Origin: Methanosarcinales archaeon
GTDB taxonomy: Archaea; Halobacteriota; Methanosarcinia; Methanosarcinales; Methanogasteraceae
Length of the DNA: 5,565 nt
Direction of reading: 5' to 3'
Assembly (NCBI GenBank): GCA_030640725.1
Contig: DAOWIV010000256.1
Location: forward strand, 1-5,565
In this document: one piece after another, positions 1-5,474 of the stretch
How positions within the stretch are numbered: the first letter of the stretch is position 1
Layout of the letters: each line of letters opens with the position of its first letter
Position numbers and translations under genes: made by a program
The notes under the pieces: generated by a model
What the model was told of the DNA's origin: nothing
The model's database searches: none
The model's input: the letters and a program-made list of their open reading frames with translations, nothing else

Positions 1-299
1 CTCCCAAACATAGCTATTGATTGAACAAGAGCCATGGTCACAAGGAGAATCCAGAATGCATGATAACCTGCCTTCTCATTGACTCTCACAGACCGTTCGT
101 CCGGTATCAGATCTTCTTTAGGTGTTGCTGCTGCAATGATGGCTATGATGATCACAATAGCCCCCATGATGATCAGGACAGAACCAATCCCGAAATAGGT
201 GGGACCGGAAAGGAAACTCATTATGAGGATACCGGCGAGGATCAATAGAACCGCAATGCCTGAGAAACGCAGGATATCTTTATCTTTTCTGAGTTTCAT
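1..299 (-). CDS. DUF2178-family membrane protein, 5' part only (third tandem copy)
   Basis: Reading from the ATG at 299-297 gives an open frame of 99 codons that runs off the left edge, so the C-terminus is missing. It starts MKLRKDKDIL and shows hydrophobic segments at about residues 12-31 and 36-57 and the start of a third at 82-98. Between helices 2 and 3 lies the polar signature PDERSVRVNEKAGYHAFW (66-83), which also occurs in the two genes upstream. This pattern (short protein, four helices, DER...KAGY..W loop) fits the DUF2178 family of predicted membrane proteins, whose function is unknown. A strong ribosome binding site (GGAGGT, 303-308) lies just before the ATG, and the ATG overlaps the preceding gene's TGA as ATGA, so translation is probably coupled. 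Family assignment is from remembered motifs; no function is inferred. Confidence 0.85.
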   Translation of the reverse strand, partial: MKLRKDKDILRFSGIAVLLILAGILIMSFLSGPTYFGIGSVLIIMGAIVIIIAIIAAATPKEDLIPDERSVRVNEKAGYHAFWILLVTMALVQSIAMFG

Positions 300-709
300 A
301 CTACCTCCCCTCTCCTGTTGTAGTACCATCTGAGTATAAGAAATGAATATATTCCCACCATTAGAGTCATGGTGTACATATCCTTAAGTTCGAGGTTCAG
401 TGACCAGATTTTGTCTGCCCAGAACATGAGCGTCACAGACAATATAATCAGCCAGCCCGCAGTATAACCCGCTTTTTCATTAATTTTCGTAACCCTTTCA
501 TCCGCTGCGAGTTCTGTTTTTGGTTTTGTTGTTGTCGCAGCATACAACGCTACAACGAGCATGAATAACCCAAAACCAATTAAATTTATTCCAACCAATA
601 ACAATGCTTTGGAATATGTCTGGAATTGAATCGCAAGCACACCCAACAGAACCAACCCCAGACCGATTCCGGAAGTGAGTAAAATCTTTTTATTTGTTTT
701 TATTTTCAT
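296..709 (-). CDS. DUF2178-family four-helix membrane protein (second tandem copy)
   Basis: This is a 137-residue protein when started at the ATG at 709-707. That ATG follows the upstream gene's TGA by one base and gives an N-terminus (MKIKTNKK) like those of its two paralogues. An in-frame ATG 45 bp further upstream (754) would lie inside the upstream gene and add a non-homologous leader, so I reject it. Hydrophobic helices fall at about 9-29, 34-57, 83-101 and 112-129. The loop between helices 2 and 3 carries ADERVTKINEKAGY (69-82), and the protein ends with the WYYNRRG motif that matches WYYNRMG in the upstream copy. Only a weak Shine-Dalgarno (GGGGTG) is present, so translation may depend on re-initiation after the upstream stop. 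It belongs to an apparent three-gene paralogous operon. Function unknown; a role in the cytoplasmic membrane is inferred from the helices only. Confidence 0.87.
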   Translation of the reverse strand: MKIKTNKKILLTSGIGLGLVLLGVLAIQFQTYSKALLLVGINLIGFGLFMLVVALYAATTTKPKTELAADERVTKINEKAGYTAGWLIILSVTLMFWADKIWSLNLELKDMYTMTLMVGIYSFLILRWYYNRRGEVV

Positions 710-710
710 T

Positions 711-1106
711 TCATTCGCACCCCATCCTGTTGTAATACCATCCAAGTATAACAAACGAAAACACGCCGATAAGAATAGTTACCGAGAGCGCACCTCTAAC
801 TTCAAGATCGCATAACCCTCTTTCATCTGCCAGTGAAAGCAGTCCGCCAGACAATACAATTATCCAGAATGCGGCATATCCCGCCTTCAGATTATTTTTC
901 TCTGTCCTTTCATCAGGCAGAACTTCTGTTTCCGGTCTTCGCATGGCGTACAATGCTGAACCAAGCATGATCAGTCCGACCCAGATAAGAAAACAGTGCT
1001 TAAAATCACAGTTATGAAGGCAATTGATTATGCCCCCAAAAACCATCACAGTTCCTGCCAGTAAGCCCCCTATAACAAATGCATCCTTGTGGTTTCTAAT
1101 TTTCAT
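711..1106 (-). CDS. DUF2178-family four-helix membrane protein (first tandem copy)
   Basis: This is a complete 131-residue protein. Predicted membrane helices lie at about 9-29, 37-55, 77-94 and 105-123. The family-type loop PDERTEKNNLKAGYAAFW spans residues 64-81 and the C-terminus is GWYYNRMGCE. The start is supported by a Shine-Dalgarno GGGGTGAT (1112-1119) five bases before the ATG. The copy is unusual among the three in having several cysteines (29, 33, 38, 99, 130). It is the promoter-proximal gene of the triplet: one base separates its stop from the next ATG. Only 43 bp separate it from the lipoprotein gene upstream, and that gap is largely a terminator-like hairpin with a U-tract. Whether the triplet has its own promoter is unclear; the T-rich stretch near 1131-1143 could double as a poor TATA element. 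Function unknown. Confidence 0.88.
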   Translation of the reverse strand: MKIRNHKDAFVIGGLLAGTVMVFGGIINCLHNCDFKHCFLIWVGLIMLGSALYAMRRPETEVLPDERTEKNNLKAGYAAFWIIVLSGGLLSLADERGLCDLEVRGALSVTILIGVFSFVILGWYYNRMGCE

Positions 1107-1130
1107 CCCACATCACCCCTTTTCTCGCAC

Positions 1131-1166
1131 AAAATAAAAAAATACGGAGTCAGGTCATTGACTCCG
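1131..1166 (-). terminator. Hairpin plus U-tract at the 3' end of the lipoprotein gene
   Basis: On the minus strand an 8-bp perfect stem, CGGAGTCA (1166-1159) with TGACTCCG (1152-1145), encloses a six-base loop. It is followed within three bases by a T-rich tract (TTTTTTTATTTT, 1142-1131). The TGA stop of the lipoprotein gene lies in the 3' arm of the stem, so the terminator overlaps the coding end. Archaeal termination depends mainly on the U-tract, so the hairpin may instead protect the RNA 3' end. Confidence 0.6.
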
Positions 1167-2223
1167 CTACGTTCACCAGCTCGTCCTTCTCAAGCCCACC
1201 AGACAGTGAATAATCGATGCCATCTGCGCTCCACCGGAGCGTGTTCATGCCAAACACGGACGTAATCTCTCCATCGGTACCGTTGATGCTCACAATCTCG
1301 GGTTCACCCCTTATCATTCCGGACTGTTCCGTATCATCACTGATCCACTCTGAGAGATACAATCGCTCATCTCCGTTCGTATATTTCAGCGATACGACTT
1401 TCCGCTCGCCACCAGTCACCATCGCATGGTCGTCTAATTCATAGCCTTCCGGCAGATATGATGGGGTTCTCAGATCGAAAGTTAGATTCGCCCTCGCCTC
1501 ATCGAGCGTCATCGTCTCAGGCATCCTATCCTCAAACGATTCCTCCACGACCTCGGCACCAACCGGTGCCTCGAATATGAACTCGCTGTCAGGGATGCCG
1601 GTGTTAAACGTTATATCCCGGTATTCAACCTTCACCATGGGATTGCCGTCCGCATCGTACATCTCAGTCCCGAGCAGCATCCAGTTTTCGCGATCGACCC
1701 ATACGCGTGTCTTGGAGATGAATTTGCGGTGAGCTTCATCCTTGGGCGTTGCCTCGATCACGTAAGTGCTGCGCCCGCCGACATTCTCGGTGCCCTTGTA
1801 TGATATGTCGTTCTCGTCCAGAATGCCTTTGACGATCTGGGTATAGTCCATCTCAAATGGCGCATCCTCCGCATCAGGGAGTTCCATCTTCGTCACCTGA
1901 TTCTTTGCAGGGTCATACGTCCACATCGTGCTGCCGTTTATGACCATCACCGTGCCTGCAAGTTCGGCTGGCTCGATGAATTCGGAGCGGGTTTTATCCG
2001 GCGGTTTGGTCACCATTGTTGCCCGCATAGTCATATCCTCTCCGCCAAACGACGATGTCATGACCATCGTGGCTGAGAAGTCCTTGATCTCTGCCTGCTT
2101 CGCCTCCATCATGGACGCGATCTCATCTGCCGACATCTCAGACCCCTGATCGACGCATCCGGTGAGCAGGACGGCTGCAAGGACAATTGTGACTACTACT
2201 ATCTGTTTCGTCTGTCTCTTCAT
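1150..2223 (-). CDS. Secreted lipoprotein with LolA-like and DUF4367-like domains
   Basis: This is a 357-residue exported protein. The N-terminus is a lipoprotein signal: basic MKRQTKQ, a hydrophobic stretch 8-20, then lipobox LTGC with the acylated cysteine at 23. Residues about 33-224 resemble the LolA/outer-membrane lipoprotein-sorting fold (COG2834-like): a short helix (SADEIASMMEAK), then alternating beta strands with motifs such as TKPPDKTRSEF, WTYDPAKNQV and VWVDRENWMLLGTEMYD. From about 236 a second domain begins (TLDEARANLTFDLRTPSYLP) and ends with NTLRWSADGIDYSLSGGL, as in DUF4367 proteins. Archaea lack the Lol outer-membrane route, so a sorting role should not be assumed; binding of a lipid or hydrophobic ligand at the cell surface is only a fold-based guess. 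A Shine-Dalgarno-like AGGAGAGTGA lies before the ATG, a TATA-like box lies about 80 bp upstream, and a hairpin/U-tract overlaps the stop. It is probably a single-gene transcript. Confidence 0.88.
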   Translation of the reverse strand: MKRQTKQIVVVTIVLAAVLLTGCVDQGSEMSADEIASMMEAKQAEIKDFSATMVMTSSFGGEDMTMRATMVTKPPDKTRSEFIEPAELAGTVMVINGSTMWTYDPAKNQVTKMELPDAEDAPFEMDYTQIVKGILDENDISYKGTENVGGRSTYVIEATPKDEAHRKFISKTRVWVDRENWMLLGTEMYDADGNPMVKVEYRDITFNTGIPDSEFIFEAPVGAEVVEESFEDRMPETMTLDEARANLTFDLRTPSYLPEGYELDDHAMVTGGERKVVSLKYTNGDERLYLSEWISDDTEQSGMIRGEPEIVSINGTDGEITSVFGMNTLRWSADGIDYSLSGGLEKDELVNVAESMT

Positions 2224-2303
2224 CTGTTTTCACTCTCCTGTGCGGTCTCTGTTATCGAAGTTACTTATTTCTAACTCCATGTTAGATATAGATAACATTA
2301 AGG

Positions 2304-2319
2304 TATAAAAAGATTTCTG
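2304..2319 (-). promoter_or_regulatory. Archaeal TATA box with purine-rich BRE for the lipoprotein gene
   Basis: The minus strand reads AGAAAT (BRE-like, 2319-2314) followed by CTTTTTATA (2312-2304). A start site about 25 bases downstream would fall near 2280, leaving a leader of roughly 55 bases that contains the Shine-Dalgarno. No other gene could use it: the plus strand downstream is antisense to leuB. The T-run might also help terminate the leuB transcript. Confidence 0.5.
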
Positions 2320-2352
2320 ACAGTCATGATTGGCGGTTCAACATACATGGCG

Positions 2353-2384
2353 TCAAATCAGAGTCTCGCGGCACTGCGATTTGA
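2353..2384. repeat. Inverted repeat downstream of the dehydrogenase gene
   Basis: TCAAATC (2353-2359) and GATTTGA (2378-2384) are perfect 7-bp inverted copies around an 18-base spacer, 12 bp past the leuB stop. On the minus strand this could form a hairpin at the end of the srp54-leuB message, but no T-run follows directly; the nearest is the T5 at 2312-2308. The stem is AT-rich and the loop is long, so it may be chance. The rest of the 172-bp gap between leuB and the lipoprotein gene holds the TATA-like box and the lipoprotein leader. Confidence 0.25.
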
Positions 2385-2395
2385 ACGTTCCCTGC

Positions 2396-3412
2396 CTACC
2401 GCTCTTCGATTGCAGCAGCGACCGCCTCTGCAACCTCCATCGTTGAGCAGCGACCGCCAAAATCAGGCGTCACAATACCCGCAGCCGTGACACGAGAGAC
2501 CGCGTCATGCACCGCATCAGACTCTTCTGCCCTGCCGCACCACTTAAGCATCATTGCAAGGCTCAAGATTGCTGCAATCGGGTTTGCAAGTCCTTTGCCA
2601 GCGATATCCGGTGCACTGCCATGCACAGGCTCAAATAACGCATAATTTTCCCCTATATTTGCACTTGCGCAGAGACCAAGCCCGCCGATCAGCGCAGCAG
2701 CCATATCACTCAGGATGTCTCCGAAGAGGTTCGTTGTCACGATCAACTCGAACCGCTCAGGATCCAGCACCAGACGGTGTGCTGTTGCATCAACGAGCAT
2801 ATCCTCCCAGGGAATCCCACGTCTGTCTGCAACACCGATGCAGACCTCCCTGAAGAGACGGCACGACTGTAAGATGTTGGCTTTGTGCACGATGGTCAGG
2901 CGTTTCAGGTGTTTCCGCCGGTCTCCCCCCCATCCTCCACTCCCTCCTCGGTCCCCGCTGGCAAGCAAACATGCATACTCTGCGATACGCTCGCTGCCCT
3001 TGCGGGTGATGACACGCGTCGAATGCACGGCATCAGGGAAGACTTGCTCGACGCCGGAGTACATGCCCTCGGTATTCTCGCGGACGATGGTGAAATTGAT
3101 GTTTTTACCACCACCCATGCCTTTGACCGGTCGTATATTAGCATACAGGTCGAATTCCCGCCTGATCTGGACAAGAACGCTTTTGTAGTCCGGATCTGGT
3201 GGCGTTGTGATCGCACCAAAGAATATGCAGTCGCACGATCTGAAAAGATCGAAATCGTCTTCTGTTATCGCTCTGCCGGTGCGTTTCCACTTGCCATACC
3301 CAACCTCAACCGGAACCTTTTCGATATCGAGCGAAAGCACATCCAGCACCTGGAGTGCGGCTGGAACGACCTCTTTTCCGATCCCGTCCCCTCCGACGAC
3401 CGCAATTTTCAT
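2396..3412 (-). CDS. leuB: Isopropylmalate/isohomocitrate-type NAD-dependent dehydrogenase (probable LeuB)
   Basis: This is a beta-hydroxyacid oxidative decarboxylase of the isocitrate/isopropylmalate family, 338 residues from the ATG at 3412. Visible motifs are GDGIGKEV (8-15), IRREFDLYANIRP (83-95, substrate Arg84 and Arg94), IVREN (109-113, Arg111), Tyr118, VHKANI (175-180, Lys177), Asp208, and NLFGDILSD (228-236, metal Asp232/Asp236). EPVHGSAPDIAGKGLANP (261-278) has Asp269 where NADP enzymes have Lys-Tyr, which indicates NAD. Leu80-Val81 in the substrate loop resemble isopropylmalate rather than isocitrate enzymes. Archaeal LeuB and AksF (isohomocitrate, coenzyme B pathway) are hard to separate by eye, so the symbol is provisional. 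The frame is open back to a GTG at 3481 that overlaps the srp54 stop (GTGA), and further ATGs lie at 3457 and 3430. I chose 3412 because family homology begins there, although no clear Shine-Dalgarno precedes it. An insertion of Gly/Arg/Trp-rich residues (about 152-168) sits before the VHKAN strand. Confidence 0.9.
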   Translation of the reverse strand: MKIAVVGGDGIGKEVVPAALQVLDVLSLDIEKVPVEVGYGKWKRTGRAITEDDFDLFRSCDCIFFGAITTPPDPDYKSVLVQIRREFDLYANIRPVKGMGGGKNINFTIVRENTEGMYSGVEQVFPDAVHSTRVITRKGSERIAEYACLLASGDRGGSGGWGGDRRKHLKRLTIVHKANILQSCRLFREVCIGVADRRGIPWEDMLVDATAHRLVLDPERFELIVTTNLFGDILSDMAAALIGGLGLCASANIGENYALFEPVHGSAPDIAGKGLANPIAAILSLAMMLKWCGRAEESDAVHDAVSRVTAAGIVTPDFGGRCSTMEVAEAVAAAIEER

Positions 3413-3477
3413 ACGATTCACACGGTTCATGCCATTCACAACTTTCGCAGCTTTCATCAAGGCTCGCCCCGCCCCGC

Positions 3478-4791
3478 TCACATACCGAGCTTCTTCATCA
3501 TCTTCTGCATATTGAACCTGCCGCCACGAAGCCCTTTCATCGCCTTCTGCATCATCCGGTGATATTTCAGCAGTTCCCGCACATTCTCGATATCCGTACC
3601 AGAGCCGTGTGCGATCCGCTTGATATGCGAGCTGTCAACGATCTTCGGATCGAGCAGTTCGGCTTCGGTCATCGAGTCCATGATGATCTTATACCCCGCC
3701 ATCTTATCAGAGGTCTCGCCATACATGTCATCCGAGATCTTGCCTATGCCACCGATAGGCAGCATCTGCATCACCTGCTTGAGCGGACCCATTTTGTTCA
3801 TCGCCTCCATCTGGGAGTACATGTCCTTTAGCGTGAACTTGCCCTGCATCATCTTTTCGACATCGATCTCGTCATCGGTGAACACCTCTTCCGCACGCTC
3901 AATCAGCGTCTTGATGTCACCCATGCCGAGCAGTTTTGAGATGAACCGGTCGGTCTCGAACTTTTCGAGGTCGTCGGGAGTCTCGCCAACACCGATGAAA
4001 GCAATCTGTGCGTTAGTCTCTGATACAGCAGAGAGCGCACCGCCGCCCTTTGCAGTGCCATCGAGTTTTGTGATGACAACACCGGTGATCCCGATCGAGT
4101 CATGGAACGTGCGAGCCTGATCCCTTGCCTGCTGCCCGATCGCGGCATCCAGCACAAGCAGTTTCTGATCCGGCTTTGCAATTGCATGGATTGTCTCCAT
4201 CTGTTCGATCAAATCGTTTTCAAGTGAGTGCCTGCCCGCGGTATCAATAATCTTGACATCATACGCACTCAATTTATCAAGTCCCCGCTCAACGATTCCA
4301 ATGGGGTTATCGGTGCGTTCCCCATAGAATGCGATGTTTAAACCATCGCACAACATCTTCAATTGGTCATAAGCTCCAGGACGGTCAGTATCTGCGCAGA
4401 TTACGCCAGGTTTCAGCCCCTTTCGCTGGAAGTACCGCGCCAGTTTTGCCGTGGTCGTGGTCTTGCCGCTGCCCTGCAGCCCGACCAGCATGAGCGTCTG
4501 TTTCGAAAGCGATGGGGGTGTGCTCTCGCCGATCAGGGTTGCAAGTTCGGCATACACGATCCCTATCACGTGCTCGCGTGCGCTTGCGCCGGCACGCGGT
4601 TTTTCGTCCAGTGCACGGTTGCGTATCCTTCCTGATAGTTCCATCACCTGTTTCACATTGACATCCGCCTGCAGGAGCGCACGCTGGATGTCCTTGACCA
4701 TCTCGTCCACCGCACGCTTATCAACGCGCCCGCCACCCGCGATCTTCTTGATCGCGCTCTGGAGTGAATCACCAAGTTTATCAAGTACCAT
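3478..4791 (-). CDS. srp54: Signal recognition particle GTPase Srp54
   Basis: This is a 437-residue, full-length archaeal SRP54, the GTPase that with 7S RNA and SRP19 recognises signal sequences and docks with FtsY at the membrane. The N domain (about 1-88) starts MVLDKLGDSLQSAIKKIAG. The G domain shows GLQGSGKT (104-111, P-loop), DTDRPGAYDQL (134-144), DTAGR (183-187), TKLDGTAKGGG (241-251) and GVGE (267-270). The methionine-rich M domain (about 310-437) carries the RNA-binding region RIAHGSGTD (392-400) and a tail rich in Met, Lys and Gly. Position 136 is Asp where most family members have Tyr (DTYRP). No Shine-Dalgarno precedes the ATG; the upstream bases read TAACAAAAAACT. The only TATA-like sequences (near 4850 and 4895) are weak and lie inside the upstream gene remnant. 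It is followed by the leuB-like gene with a possible 4-bp overlap, so the two may be co-transcribed. Confidence 0.97.
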   Translation of the reverse strand: MVLDKLGDSLQSAIKKIAGGGRVDKRAVDEMVKDIQRALLQADVNVKQVMELSGRIRNRALDEKPRAGASAREHVIGIVYAELATLIGESTPPSLSKQTLMLVGLQGSGKTTTTAKLARYFQRKGLKPGVICADTDRPGAYDQLKMLCDGLNIAFYGERTDNPIGIVERGLDKLSAYDVKIIDTAGRHSLENDLIEQMETIHAIAKPDQKLLVLDAAIGQQARDQARTFHDSIGITGVVITKLDGTAKGGGALSAVSETNAQIAFIGVGETPDDLEKFETDRFISKLLGMGDIKTLIERAEEVFTDDEIDVEKMMQGKFTLKDMYSQMEAMNKMGPLKQVMQMLPIGGIGKISDDMYGETSDKMAGYKIIMDSMTEAELLDPKIVDSSHIKRIAHGSGTDIENVRELLKYHRMMQKAMKGLRGGRFNMQKMMKKLGM

Positions 4792-4800
4792 AGTTTTTTG

Positions 4801-5068
4801 TTACAAACTTCCAAACATGATGCCGGTCACGCCTTCGATGGTGATTTTGTATGAAAACACCAGGGGGATGGGCAGACCAAACACATCGCACGTTATATCA
4901 GCGGTATGGCTCTTAAGGATTGGGATGTGGTAGGGGGCAGAGAATCTTGATCGCGATCACTGTTAATCCGTTTCTTAACATCCCCGGTGTGACGACACCT
5001 TTTCGGATCGTGGGATTGCTCGCAAGATGCGATCGCATGGGGTGCATCAGGGCGAGACCGAGGGCAGT
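4801..5068 (-). pseudogene. 3' remnant of an unidentified protein gene, with a one-base frameshift
   Basis: The stretch between srp54 and the transposase fragment reads like coding sequence in two successive minus-strand frames. The first frame gives TALGLALMHPMRSHLASNPT... to AIKILCP (45 codons from 5068). The second gives YHIPILKSHTADITCDVFGL... and ends FGSL at a TAA (4803-4801). Removing one C from the run of five (4937-4933) joins them into a continuous 88-residue tail. The second frame is closed upstream by a TGA (4959-4957), and the first is closed by a TAA at 4915-4913, so neither alone makes a sensible protein. The 5' end is missing where the transposase sequence begins. I do not recognise the family. 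The stop is 9 bp from the srp54 ATG, consistent with a gene once co-transcribed with srp54. The indel could be a sequencing error; the missing 5' end could not be explained that way. Confidence 0.5.
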
Positions 5069-5398
5069 CACTTTAGTAGGATTCAGCAGGGTGTACCGTT
5101 TCTTGGACTTGCATCTGATGTATCGCTTCCTCTTTTGGACTATCAGGCAGTTCCTTTTGATAATGCGTTTGATTGTTGACAGGTTTGGAGTGTCATCTTC
5201 TGAGTAACCAAGCTCGTGCATACGAAAGCGTATCTCGACAGCTCCGATACAGCGATACTTTGTGTCTTCGGTTGCTCCTTCCAAGAGTGACTTTCGCACG
5301 TTCACCACAAGATGTTCTATCTCCGAATCCGTCTTTCTGTGAACATTCTTTGGTGCTCCGGACTCTTCCTTGAACCACTCCTTCTCACTGCTTTTATT
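5069..5398 (-). pseudogene. Transposase N-terminal fragment, 3' exon of the group II intron insertion
   Basis: From the predicted intron 3' splice site the frame opens at phase 0 with NKSSEKEWFKEESGAPKNVH and continues for 110 codons to RYTLLNPTKV. The sequence is highly basic. It contains VRKSLLEG, an IGAVEIRFRMHELGY segment and NLSTIKRIIKRN, resembling the helix-turn-helix region of integrase-type (rve/DDE) transposases seen in methanogenic and methane-oxidising archaea. I cannot name the IS family with certainty. The part that should carry the DDE catalytic domain is absent: after LNPTKV the reading frame continues into unrelated sequence. The upstream part of the transposase should lie on the other side of the intron, beyond the window. 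The fragment is therefore doubly broken, by an intron upstream and by truncation downstream. A GTG at 5308 allows a 131-codon frame but is an unlikely true start. Confidence 0.65.
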
Positions 5399-5400
5399 GT

Positions 5401-5438
5401 AGACTAAGGAGGAAACGATTGCTGGCTCCTCCTCGTCT
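5401..5438 (-). other. Group II intron domain VI with branch-point adenosine
   Basis: Two bases after domain V, AGAC (5438-5435) pairs with GTCT (5404-5401). G5434 pairs with U5406, and AGGAGGA (5433-5427) pairs with TCCTCCT (5413-5407), closing a 13-base loop. The only unpaired base in the stem is A5405, the expected lariat branch point. The intron would end at C5399, six bases past this A. Confidence 0.9.
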
Positions 5439-5440
5439 AA

Positions 5441-5474
5441 GAACCGTACGTGCGACTTTCACCGCATACGGCTC
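5441..5474 (-). ncRNA. Group II intron domain V (catalytic hairpin)
   Basis: The 34-base minus-strand hairpin starts GAGCCGTAT and ends GTACGGTTC. The lower stem is 9 bp and contains the catalytic AGC triad. A two-base AC bulge follows on the 3' side, then a 5-bp upper stem (GCGGT with GTCGC) capped by a GAAA tetraloop. Length, triad, bulge and tetraloop all match the domain V consensus, with no disruptive mismatch, so the ribozyme core is intact at this point. Confidence 0.95.

Noticed and set aside
21..248. Plus-strand 75-codon open frame
   Set aside because: It is antisense to the DUF2178 partial gene, whose frame has strong family motifs; the plus-strand product is low-complexity and Cys/Asp/His-rich, as expected of a shadow.
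710..754. Upstream ATG extending the second DUF2178 gene by 15 residues
   Set aside because: The extension overlaps the end of the preceding gene, lacks homology to its paralogues, and the MKIK start matches MKIR and MKLR of the other copies.
2304..2312. Plus-strand TATA box (TATAAAAAG)
   Set aside because: There is no plus-strand gene downstream; the same bases fit a minus-strand TATA box before the lipoprotein gene.
2353..2395. tRNA-like T-arm on the minus strand (GTTCAAATC)
   Set aside because: The flanking bases do not form a 5-bp T-stem and no acceptor, D or anticodon arms can be built around it.
2715..3188. Plus-strand open frames of up to 225 codons between 2554 and 3831
   Set aside because: They lie antisense to leuB and srp54, have no family features, and follow from the codon bias of the real genes.
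3620..4933. Plus-strand frames opposite srp54 (for example 3620-4120 and 4451-4933)
   Set aside because: Serine-rich shadow translations of the Srp54 reading frame.
5193..5378. Minus-strand 61-codon frame in the transposase region
   Set aside because: Arg/Ser-rich shadow of the transposase-like frame, which has the better protein-like pattern.
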